Shown here: in pieces, positions 54,811 to 64,000 of the stretch
Layout of the letters: the number at the start of each line of letters is the position of its first letter
How positions within the stretch are numbered: position 1 is the first letter of the stretch
DNA from: Penium margaritaceum
Taxonomy: Eukaryota; Streptophyta; Zygnematophyceae; Desmidiales; Peniaceae
Length of the DNA: 64,000 bases
Direction: 5' to 3'
NCBI GenBank assembly: GCA_023375785.1
Contig: SZWC01002390.1
Location: 67,026-131,025 of the forward strand
Notes under the pieces: model-generated
Told to the model about the DNA's origin: nothing
Databases searched by the model: none
Seen by the model: only the letters and a program-made list of their open reading frames with translations
Program-made: the position numbers and the translations under genes

Positions 54811-55956
54811 GTGGTCGTCAAGCCTGGCACTGAGGCGTATGCTCTTGCCACACAGAGTTCTCCCTCTATGGCGCCCGGCCTGGGCACACTGAGGGAGGCT
54901 CTCTCATCACAGGATGCTGACGTTTGGCGTGCTGCCTGCGAGGATGAGCTTCGTGCTATCCGAGGGCACAGAGTCTACGAGCTTGTCGACCTTCCTCCTG
55001 GGAGGAAAGCTATTCAGGTCAAGTGGGTCTTTCGCAAGAAGGTGAAGCCGCATGGCTCACCGAAACGCTACAAGGCTTGCTTGGTCGTCAAAGGGTACTC
55101 TGAAATTGAGGGAGTCAATTACACCGACACTTTTGCCCCTGTCGGCCGCATGACCTCAGCTCGAGCTCTGTTCAGTGTAGTGGCTCAGCTTGCATGGGAA
55201 CTGCACCAGATGGATGTGAACAATGTGTTCCTCTATGGCTCTCTAGATGAGGAGATTTACGTGGCTCAGCCAACGGGCTTTAAGGACGGTGACAAGGTCT
55301 GGCGCTTGGGCAAGTCCTTGTACGGCCTCAAGCTCTCTCCACGGTGTTGGAACCGGGAGATCACCGGCACTTTGACCCGTGCAAGATACGTACGGAGTGA
55401 GGCAGACCCCTCTCTTTTCATCCTGCCGACACCCAAGCGGTTCACCGCCATCCTGGTCTATGTCGATGACCTTCTGATCGCATCTCCATCCCTGGAGGCC
55501 GTGAAGGAGGCCAAGGATGTCCTGCAGACTGCGTACAGGATGAAGGACCTCGGTCTTGCATCTGTGTTTCTCGGTATGGAGATCGTGCGAGATCTCAGAT
55601 ATCGGACATTGTTGTTGTATCAGGCCCGATATGCACGGGTTGTAGGGGAGCGCTTTAGCGATCTCCTCGGTGCAGTGCCATCCGCTTCCACACCTCTTAC
55701 ACCCGATGGGCACGATGCCCTGAAGGTGGATGACACTACACAGCTGGGGGAGACAGTGGACGTGACCTTGCACCTCCGTCTCATCGGATCTCTCATGTAC
55801 CTGGCCACTACCACACGTCCTAACATCGCGTTTGTCGTCAACTTCCTCGCTCAGTTCTCGCAGGCTCCACGTGCAAGAGCCCATCATGCGGTTGTGCGAG
55901 TGGTGCGGTACGTGGTCTCCGCGACGTACCTCGGACTCTGTTTTTGTCGACACTGA
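54811..55956 (+). pseudogene. Reverse transcriptase of C
   Basis: Open stretch of 381 codons within a broken element. Landmarks in order: ALATQSSPSMAPGLGTLREA, KWVFRKKVKPHGSPKRYKA, QLAWELHQMDVNNVFLYGS, GLKLSPRCWNREI, VYVDDLLIASPSLEAVKEAK, FLGMEIVRD, LIGSLMYLATTTRPNIAFVV. This is a full copia RT core including the YVDD active site region. The remaining pol domains lie outside this stretch. Confidence 0.95.
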
Positions 55957-55959
55957 TCG

Positions 55960-56442
55960 GTCGTCCTTGACGGCTACACCGACAGCAACTGGGCTTGGGA
56001 CCCAGATGGGCGCAGCCGTACTGGCTACGTGTTTCTGCTCAGTGGTACCGCTCTGTCTTGGCGAAGCGGGAAGCAGGGCTGCATCGCACGTAGTTTGTCG
56101 GAGGCAGAGTGCGTTGCTTTGGGCGTAGGGGCTGCTAAGGCAGTATGGTTGCACCGCTTGTTTCTTGAGCTTGGGAAATCAGTACCCGCCATTGTGTTGC
56201 GTTGCGATGACCAGAGTGCTCTCGCCATTGCAGAGAACTCCGGTGTCTTTCATGCTCGCACAAAGCACATTGCGGTTGAGCATCACTTCGTTCGTGATCT
56301 GGTGGAGCGACGCATGATCTCTGTCATGTGGGTTGGCACTTACATACAGCGTGCTGATTTCCTGACGAAGGCACTAGCTCGCGGAAAGCTCCTGGTGGCC
56401 ATTCGTTTTGTTGGGCTTCGCCCCATGCCACAGGGTGCTTGA
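55960..56442 (+). pseudogene. RNase H relic of C
   Basis: VLDGYTDSNWAWDPDGRSRT, WRSGKQGCIARSLSEAE, RCDDQSALAIAENSGV, HARTKHIAVEHHFV and ADFLTKAL are the copia RNase H landmarks. Fossil. Confidence 0.93.
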
Positions 56443-56536
56443 GTTTGGGATATGCGTTTGTGCCTCATCTGTTTATGTCACTCACTATTGTGTTTGTACC
56501 AATGCTGCACGTGTCTGGACATGCGTACCGTCGGGT

Positions 56537-56546
56537 CATGCGGGAG
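56537..56546 (+). other. Polypurine tract of C
   Basis: CATGCGGGAG abuts the 3' LTR at 56547, one base different from the PPT of A and B. Confidence 0.8.
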
Positions 56547-57014
56547 TGTTGTGATTTGTGACGTTCGTGTACAGTTTACTGTGACCACTTGGCCGTGTCC
56601 ATACTCGTGCAGGTCCCTAAGGCGGGCCCTGGTGACGCTGGTGCGACGATTGGCGGCAGACTACCGGCTTGGAGCTGGCCGAATACCGCTCCAGAGCCCC
56701 AGATGCTGTCGAGACTCTCTGCTGTCCTTTCTATAGCTTGCAGGCGTCTATCGGCGGACTGGCCATGAGCCCTATTTGCATGTTTTTGCATTGTATGTCC
56801 ACCGTCTGATGATGGATGCATCCATGTGACGAGTTGTAACGTCCGTCTTTTGATCTTGCACTTCTGTGTTCAGCCGGCGTAGCATTCCGACATGTGTTCG
56901 CAGAGTTACGGCCAAAACAGTGGTTTTGGGCCGGTTTTAGGACAGCTCTTGGATTGCCGCGTGCGACACCCGCCGTGCGCCGCGGCAGGTATTTATGTCT
57001 TGGAACTGTCATTT

Positions 57015-57061
<47 letters not shown>

Positions 57062-57212
57062 ATTCTATTGAAGCATTCGGACACTTTGTCTTGTGTCTCC
57101 TAGCCAAACCCTTGCCGTTGTGTGCACGACCTGTGACTGTCGTCACCGTCTGACCAGGCACTGACGCCTAGTCAACGGCTGTGTTGCTAGGAAGCTTCCA
57201 CGAACTTTCTCA
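56547..57212 (+). repeat. 3' LTR of C
   Basis: TGTTGTGATTTGTGACG to CACGAACTTTCTCA. It aligns with 42057-42691. The length difference is largely an expanded TC microsatellite at 57017-57057 (about 20 repeats) where the 5' copy has only ATCTCTCTCTG. Confidence 0.92.
57017..57057. repeat. (TC)n microsatellite in C's 3' LTR
   Basis: A pure TC run of about 41 bases. The 5' LTR of the same element has only a few repeats at 42530-42538, so the run expanded after insertion, or contracted in the other copy. Confidence 0.95.
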
Positions 57213-57336
57213 GGTCCATCAGACCACCAGACCCCGGTGCAACCTGGGTCCGCATGAGGGATTTGCATGAGCATGGACGCGGCCGAGTGGTAACAAGAAA
57301 CTGTACAAGTCGACAAGAACGTCACAAATCACAACA
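57213..57336 (-). repeat. 5' LTR of B, second piece
   Basis: Resumes B's LTR with GGTGCAACCTGGGTCCGCATG and ends CGTCACAAATCACAACA before AGTAC. The first 35 bases or so repeat the sequence left of the C insertion (42023-42056), so a short tandem duplication existed at or arose near the insertion site. Confidence 0.85.
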
Positions 57337-57343
57337 AGTACCA

Positions 57344-58020
57344 AGTGCGAGGTTGAGCAAAACGTTGATGGTTCGTAGGTAGAAGGTGAGGATCACAAGA
57401 TAATGAAAGGAAGTGAGAGAATGAAATAACTTTGCTAGATAGTGAACTTCATGTGAGAATGGCGAAATACACGTATGTAATAGCGAAAAGAAGATCAAAG
57501 CATACGTGGGCCTTTCGTTGCGCGAGGCAAGCACTTCTTGCGAAATCGCCTTGTTAGAAACTGCGTTGAAAAATGGCACCGAGAATCTAGGGGGTTTGGA
57601 GAATCTCGGGGCACGTTTTTACAGATGTCATGTTTTGTGGAGAATTCGACTGAACACTATGGTAAAGCTGGTACGCTTCGAGATCGTGCTGTTGAAAATT
57701 CTGGAATTTTTTTTAAACCGTGAGAAGTATTTGGAGAGAGACACCGGATGCCATGGAAGTTGGTTCAAATCATTCCTGCGGAATGGCGATTCTATTTGGA
57801 GGTCGTTACAGGGTGGGCTAAAATTTAATGGAAGAAAATTCACCGTATTTTTTTTGTTTATTTTCAGAAATCTTGAGATGTTTTTGCATGCGTGGAATTT
57901 AAGGACTCGTGTAATTGAGTGAGGTAAAACTCGTTGAGGGAAACAAAGGATTTTGAAAATTTTATATAGATATTATGGAATTAATTTATCATGAATAATA
58001 AATAAAATCCGTATCACTAC
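57344..58020. other. Right flank of the nest, non-coding
   Basis: About 680 bases with short frames only (the longest 138 codons, with no recognisable domain), becoming AT-rich near 57960-58010. The first 40 bases weakly resemble 14878-14920. Confidence 0.5.
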
Positions 58021-59015
58021 TGTGGCTCAAAATTGAAGCCACCATTCTCACGGCGAAGTGCCAGTTAGGCCGGTCAGTCATGCTGGAATGAAGAGATAGC
58101 ACGTGGACCAGACACTTCTGTCGAGTTTGTCATTCCACGTTCCGTTCATCTTCGGGCTTTGGTGTAGGCAGCTTGGTCAAGGCCGCTGGTTTGGTCCGGA
58201 CCTGCTTGGCAACGTTCATTGGCGTCGTTGAGAAACCGGGCGGTCCGGAAGGCGCTTCGCCATGCTGGACGCAGGCGCCTAAATGCCTGGCCGTCTCTTG
58301 CTCGTGAGTGGCGGCAGGAAGTGAAAGTTTTCAAATTCCTCTATGGCCCGTTGGGCAGCTCAGTGGGGTGCTCCAGTGCACGTGTGGCTTGGCGCACCGA
58401 CAGATACGGCATGAACATGTCCCCTAGCACAACTTCAGGGAGGAGTGCGAAAACCGAACCAAATAGGCACTGGAGCGGTCCCAAAATAATAGAGTTGACA
58501 GATTCGAGTCAGTAAGTCCAAATCTTCGGCTAACCGTCGGCCGGTATGTCCGTCCACGTGGCAAGGCTTTGCCCGACTTTTCTCGCCCACCCTTAACGTT
58601 GGTCGTGAAAAGAGTGAGCGGAAGGCCCACCCTTGCCATAAGCGAAACATTTTTCTTGTGGTGGCTTGCGTCGTATTTTACTGCACTCGAGATCATTACC
58701 TCAATGGAGATCTGGCAGTCGGACAATAGATTACCCACCAATAGAGCGTGCGGTTTCAAAATCTTCAAACCGACCGAGCTTAATCGACTACGAGATAAAT
58801 GTGCAACAAAAACAATTGAGGGACATTGTTTTTAAGTCTGCCCTCTAAAAAATGATTTGGACTAAACCAAATAGCCGTGTCTAAATGGTGGGGCTACGAG
58901 GACTCCGGTTAGAGCGCTACCTGTGGACGGAGGAAGACCCGGCAGCCCCAGAGAGAAATAGCCGCAGCCTATCACTTCCGAACTCTGCGAGGCGGCTTCT
59001 CATGAAACAAGGAGC
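58021..59015. other. GC-richer unassigned stretch
   Basis: About 1 kb of mixed sequence with frames up to 117 codons on both strands and none that I recognise. A near-palindrome GTGGCT...AGCCAC lies at 58022-58042. Nothing links it to the LTR elements. Confidence 0.4.
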
Positions 59016-59461
59016 TTGATTGAGTTGAGAATCAGTAGTCATGCATTGACAGCTGGCCCCGGCGCGGTCCCAGCATTCGGACCGGCGGGAGCGATGATTT
59101 ATTTTGTCTTGCCCGTGCAACCGGGCACCTCCACGATCTCCATGATCGCGTGGAAACGGACAGAGCAGTGGGCCGAAAGAATATCCGCTGAAAAGGTCGT
59201 TGAGTGCACGGGCAGTTTGCAGTTCGTCCAATCGAAAAGTGCACCCGTCGAACAGTCTTCCCGCCTGCACCTGCTCACCTCTCCTGCCGTAACTGCCTCA
59301 CAAAAAAATCACAAGATTCTCGATTCGAAACCAGAGTAAGCGATGGTTTGCGATATAAGCGCATTATTCTACTTTAATCCAACACTGGTTTGCAGGAATA
59401 GAGCTGGTTCTTCATTGAAGGACGACTCCGGCACAGCAGAGTCGCCCCCGAACTTCACCAC
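59016..59461 (+). CDS. Weak candidate for two host exons, unknown product
   Basis: A frame opening at 59016 (MIELRISSHALTAGPGAVPA...) runs to a GTAAGC donor at 59336. A TTTGCAG acceptor ends at 59395, giving a 60-base intron. The split codon rejoins in phase (GA|G), and the frame continues as NRAGSSLKDDSGTAESPPNF to another GTAAGC donor at 59462. The phase match is seen; that this is a real gene is inference. No domain is recognised, no further exon was found, 60 bases is short for a plant intron, and chance frames are common here. Confidence 0.18.
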
Positions 59462-62400
59462 GTAAGCTCAGGCATCCGGAGCCGATTCAACTGCCACCGC
59501 CGTGCTGTTGCGAAACTCGTGTTCTCGCGAAACTTTACAGAGAGAATTGCCCACTGATCTTGACGGAAGGAGCCCGTGGCCGTGACCTCAACGGAAGCCG
59601 GGCGGTCGTAGTGAACTCGGACGAGGCAAGCGCCGGAGAGAGAAAGCGGTTTGTTGCAACCTCCCCTTCATTCGAGGCTTCCGGGAACTGCTCCACTACC
59701 CAGTACTAAAAACTACCAGGAGAAAATAGATAACAATATTTTATTGCAGGGTAACCAGCGAACTCCACAATTTTGTGAGAGAACGCACATGCATTTTCAC
59801 ATCATAATGAAAAGCCACAGGGTCCAAAATAAGTTTTTCCAGGTTCAGCTACAATTCGGTACACATTGGAAACCATACAACAGCACACCCAACAAAAGCT
59901 CCAAACCTTCTTCAAAGGTAACAACAAAGTGATTTTATCACCTTTAGATGCAAAAACACCCAACATTCTACGTAAAGAAGCACAGTGAGTTGGTAGACAC
60001 CCATAAATGTTTGCCTTTCAAGACTTCAACATCGTGAAAGAAAGCACAAAGCATGGCTAATATCCCTCAACGTTTGGTGTCAAACAAGTTTCCGATGGCG
60101 CTCAAAATTTGGCCCGAACAACTTACGTCCGTGTCTTTAAAACTGTGAAAGATTTAAAACATCTTGATCTATATAGAGAAAAACCTACATAACCTTGCGT
60201 TTGCTAGGAATAATTCAACATTGGTCGCTTTTTAAGAAGAAAATGGAATTCACATGTTCTATGACAACCCTTACATAAAAATTGCATACGGTCGGGAAAA
60301 TGAAAGGAACTGTCATTCAAAGCATCAAAGTCATATGAAAAAATGCTTCAATGAAAGCTTCCACGTAACTGATCCAAAAAAATAAAAACTTTGTTTATTA
60401 TGGAATCACAAACTTAAACATGGGGGGCCCTCACATACCATGTGTGTGCCCCTAAGCCACGAATATGCCCCATCTATTAAGGAAAAACATAATGAGTTAT
60501 ATCACCCATTCCCTATTCATGAGAAGGTACGTCCAATTTGTTCCAAAAACCAAGCCCATAATGAAACATGAGAAACGGGGCAAGTGGGTTCGCCAACTTG
60601 ACCCATGAAGCAAACCGAGATCATGTTACAATTGCGTACATGGAAGATCAATGCTCCTTACACAACCACGCGTAAGAATGCTCTGAAGGAAATACAAACC
60701 TTTGATCTCATATCGTTTTATCTAAGTAACCTTCAAGTAAACAGAATCGAAATCCCCCTTTTCTCCTCTATTGTATTTTAAGACATCTACATGCACCTTG
60801 GCTTTCATAACACACATCACACAACTTCCATAAAGATTCCTCATGCACTGACACTTGCCCACCTACTCCATAGATAATCAACTCCTTTATCAGCACACAT
60901 ATTACTTCTTCACTATATTTTGTTATCTTAAGAAACATGTGCTAGCCTCTTCTTCTCTCATTTCTTAAGGAAGAACCAAGATAACATGCACTATGTTAAT
61001 TTTTTTTAGATGTGAACACATTTATAATAGGACCCATTGGGCTTCATCACATGGTTGTAATGGGCCCCTTTCGGTTTGCAAAAACTTTATGTTCAAAAGT
61101 TCTACCTCCCATAACTTATACTTTCAGGGGTCAAAGGTGAAGATCCATTGGATATGCCCTAACTCTTCTTGAATTCAGATGATTAACAATGAACATTTGT
61201 AAATTACTAGCCCATGATTTTATTACGAATCAATAAGGGATGAGCCAACATTAATTTACAAAAGAAAGTTGAGAGTCATAAAAATGATATGGGAGATCAT
61301 AATCATCATGCTTGAGTGATTTTTGCTTTAGTCCCACATACATTCTGTGTGCGGTCAATGTCCGAATTGTTGTGAATATACTACCATGCACATAAGTCCA
61401 CCGTGAAATTTTAAAATTCATCTTGTTATTCCTTGTCTTCTGAAGTCAAGAGTGGCCCAAAACTCACAAGAGATTTATTATAAAGGGCAAATTCAGTTTC
61501 CAGAATTTGGCTATGTGACTTATACGATAATGTAGTAGTCCTTCCAAGAGTAGATATATGGTGAAACAAATTAATATGGGAAGCTTGAACCATTGGGTAA
61601 AATGACAATTTTGGATTAGTAGGCCTAGCTCCTTGGACCCATTTGTCACGTATACAACTAGGATAAAATTACACAACATAAAAGGAATCTTGAATTCATG
61701 AATCCAATCAAACACAGTTTCAAAGAAAGTGTTTTAATTCAGCCATTTCACATTCATGAGATATAAATCCTCCTCCATTTGGTGTGGAAAACAATCAAAT
61801 TACTATGTTGTCACTTGATAGGTTGTCTTATGTAGGAGTGAGGCAATAACTACGTTGAATTTTGCCTTAAGCATTGTGTTGTCGATTAAACTTCAAGAGG
61901 AGTCTGCGTGAAGTTATGGATTTCCTTATGATTCATAAAGCATAGGCTTGTGGGGAATTTCCTCCGTAAACGCTTGAATATTCCAGGTTTTTTCTCCTTT
62001 AGAGCATCTTCAAGACGTGTACAAAGAATTTGGTGTGTCCAAGCAAGGTGGCAGTACCTTGGCCAACTCCTGAGAGTGGTTTCACACGTTTGACAACTTA
62101 GCAATTGTCTCATATGGGGTAGTCTTGAAGAGTACAAAGCCTACGAGGTTTGCATGAGCCACTATACAAGCATCATTGCAATAATCTACCTCACATGTAA
62201 CCTTGTGGAGGATTTAATACATCATCATCATCACTTCCCATGTTGGATGACACATTACCACATCAACTATTGGGATCTCTAGGACTGTCAAGTACAGTAA
62301 TGGATGGAGAAACCATACAACTAGGGCCGATACGAACTAGAGTAATAGTGTAAAAGGAAGCACGAGGTGTGGCTTTGGTCACCTGTTCTAGTCTTCCAAA

Positions 62401-64000
62401 CTCAATTACATAAGCATTAACTATTCTACAAGTCTTTGAGCCATTTGTTTCAATACCAGACCCAGACCCCATTGTTGTTCTACTTTGTTCGAGGCTCCCT
62501 CTAACAATTCGCCGACTCTTATGGAGTTGCCGGCATGGAGGGGAGGTTTTTTATCATCTTGAAGGGTTTTTAATCAATTAGAAAATCAACACTCCTAGAA
62601 TCTAATTCAAAAGCTGGATGCTTCGTAAGATTTGCGCTGAGTTTGGGCTAGGTTGTGAATGGTTTCTGTTTCGTGGGAACTCGTATGCAGTTGCTTACCT
62701 TGTACTAAATATTCCTGTGTTGCATTCTTCTAATGTAATCAAATGGTATGAATTAATATTAAATAATTGTAGGATAATTGCTTGAAACACCAAAGGTTTT
62801 CATTAAGAAGGCGAACGAAGCCTCTACTGTGGCTATGCACAATTACATCACGATTTAGATCAAGGTTGTGCTTTGAACGAGCAAAGCAACAAAAGCATAT
62901 TTTTCGTAGTAATATGTTGAGACATTGTATTTTCTCTCTGTAGAAGTGAGAGAAAGCAGGTTTGGTTATTGCATTTTCCCATTTGTTGAACTTGCACAAT
63001 GCACAACCATAGAGGTTCCAATTAGTAAACGGAACCGTAAACCAAGGGGGGGATCCTCCTACCCTTCAAAATCACGGCGAGGTCTCTCATCCCTTAAAAA
63101 ATCAATGAATTATACATGGTTTATGCATGGGTCAACGAGAGAGACTCCATGTCAATGATCTTGCACAAAACCTAGTACGTGAAGCGCATCTCTTGGCTGA
63201 GGAAACACTACCCTTTACATAGAAGGAAGCATTAATGCATCAGGTAGATAAGTAGGAACGAGAGGCATAAAGGGAGCAACATTGAGCGCCAGAGCTTTTT
63301 TGACAACAAGAGAAGACAGATGTGGCTCAAGCGTCACCCACACTAAAGTTTTAACAATCCCATGTAGCAAAAAAAAAGCAACTTCAATAAGAATCGCTAA
63401 ATTGCTTCAGCAATTGCCTCACTCTCAAGAACATTAGCCTGAGATGCATTTACGCATGGTGTAGCAACTTTAGCAAGAACAAATGTTGTAACAAGTGCAA
63501 TAACAGATTTAGTGTTAATAACTGTTAGAAGCATCTTTTGCCTATCGCTCTCAAGGAAATCCTCCACCTTCAAATTAAGTATCTCAAATCAGATTCAACC
63601 TAGAGTAGTTGAAAAAGAAGGTTCCCATTTTTAGGTCTTCACAAATTCTCAAGGGATGCTAGGCGTATGACCATTGGAAAGACACTTGTAGGCTTGATTA
63701 GCTTATATGCCATAAGCTTATATGGCTCAACTTGTAGGAACTGAAGGAAAGACTCATGTCTTATCGGCTTGAGTTGTAACCATGCATGAACATTGTTTTC
63801 CTTCCTTACCTTCTATACCAAAAAGAATCCCATTTGAACAATTAGAGATCACATAGCTTATTGAACCGGCATCCTTGCAATTGCATAGGATCAAGGTTGA
63901 GTAGTAGGATGAAGATAATTTCTTATAATCAATGCACAAGTTCAAACAAGATGCTGAGATTCATTATGCATAGGAGTTGTACAATGAGCACTACTCGCCA
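59462..64000. other. AT-rich right end, no recognised gene
   Basis: From about 59.7 kb onward the sequence is clearly more AT-rich than the rest. It has only short frames, for example 62263-62472 on the minus strand (69 codons, MGSGSGIETNGSKTCRIVNA...) and 61886-62137 on the minus strand (83 codons with RLEDALKEKKPGIFKRL). None matches a family I can name with confidence. A decayed DNA-transposon transposase around 61.4-62.5 kb is possible but unproven. No satellite unit, LTR pair or RNA gene was seen. Confidence 0.4.

Larger units (their letters stand above)
42057..57212 (+). mobile_element. Element C: Ty1/copia retrotransposon inserted in B's LTR
   Basis: Plus-strand copia element of about 7.6 kb without the later insertion of D, same family as B but opposite orientation. 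LTRs 42057-42691 (635 bp) and 56547-57212 (666 bp), TG...CA. Target duplication GGTCT/GGTCC (four of five). PBS 42692 onward, PPT 56537-56546. gag is split by D. Protease, integrase, RT and RNase H follow. RT is the best preserved domain in the window, in an open stretch of 381 codons (54811-55956). Broken in a handful of places besides the D insertion. LTRs differ at very roughly 9% of sites by hand. Confidence 0.94.
34119..57336 (-). mobile_element. Element B: Ty1/copia retrotransposon inserted in F's LTR
   Basis: Minus-strand copia element, about 8.1 kb without the later insertion of C. LTRs 34119-34762 (644 bp) and 41504-42056 plus 57213-57336 (677 bp). Perfect 5-bp target duplication AGTAC at 34114-34118 and 57337-57341. 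PPT 34763-34772, PBS 41491-41503. RNase H, RT, integrase, protease and gag relics follow in reverse coordinate order, as expected for the minus strand. Broken in several places, perhaps around ten. A 305-bp duplication around a single N in RT is probably an assembly artefact. Its LTRs differ at roughly one site in ten by eye. Confidence 0.93.
14640..57343 (-). mobile_element. Element F: oldest, partial copia relic hosting the nest
   Basis: Minus-strand Ty1/copia relic, badly eroded and interrupted by two later insertions (E and B) in its right LTR. Recognisable parts, right to left: 5' LTR pieces (19298-19829 and 33955-34118, last two bases at 57342-57343), a primer site and leader shared with E and B, gag (about 17260-18620), protease (about 16560-16800), pre-integrase (about 16310-16420) and integrase (about 15480-16080). 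RT and RNase H are not seen. A partial U3-like LTR piece lies at 14640-14877. It is broken many times over and is the oldest element here by nesting order. Its left boundary and target duplication are not resolved. Confidence 0.65.

Noticed and set aside
61426-62472. hAT-type DNA transposon transposase on the minus strand
   Set aside because: A few words (RLEDALKEKKPGIF, FDWIHEFKIPF) gave a faint impression, but no catalytic or BED-finger motif, terminal repeat or target duplication was found.
62925-63158. 77-codon plus-strand frame with a basic KRNRKPRGG stretch
   Set aside because: Short, unrecognised, no upstream or downstream support.

Overview
The window reads as a piece of a large, repeat-choked streptophyte nuclear genome (land plant or charophyte alga; the species cannot be named from this sequence). 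Reasons: Ty1/copia elements primed by an initiator-Met tRNA (TGGTATCAGAGC), deep nesting of LTR elements, several kilobases of minisatellite, an assembly gap and a one-base N join, and no convincing intact host gene. I see no bacterial gene organisation and no rRNA. I saw no tRNA gene, but I did not scan for tRNAs systematically.

Region 1 (1-14.1 kb) is a satellite field. Two blocks of a degenerate 21-bp minisatellite (about 1158-3857 and 6166-10316) share homologous left flanks. An 11-bp array (10317-11596) holds a 977-base gap, and it meets a 10-bp array (11597-13508) of opposite orientation at a perfect dyad. G-tract/C-tract fold-back repeats, including a 294-bp tandem array at 4371-5465, lie between and around these blocks. 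Long open frames here (up to about 485 codons, on both strands) follow from unit sizes compatible with three, not from genes.

Region 2 (14.6-57.3 kb) is a nest of six copia-like or copia-derived LTR elements. The outermost is an old relic, F (minus strand, about 14640-57343). Two related minus-strand elements sit in F's right LTR: E (19830-33949, target duplication TTGAC) and B (34119-57336, AGTAC). E's LTR was then hit by A (24518-33501, plus strand, CGCAC). B's LTR was hit by its relative C (42057-57212, plus strand, GGTCT/GGTCC). C's gag was hit by D (43801-51318, minus strand, two 444-bp LTRs). A, B and C keep recognisable gag-protease-integrase-RT-RNase H relics in copia order, F keeps gag, protease and integrase, and E and D have no visible pol. 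All are treated as fossils.

Region 3 (57.3-64 kb) is the right flank: a mixed stretch, a more GC-rich stretch with one weak host-exon candidate (59016-59461), then about 4.3 kb of AT-rich DNA in which I recognise nothing firm.

The observations most worth following are the ordered nest with its target duplications, the head-to-head B/C LTR inverted repeat (a possible hairpin-RNA source), the pol-less elements D and E with unusual internal content, an indel-free 36-bp in-frame repeat in A, and the converging 11-bp/10-bp satellites.
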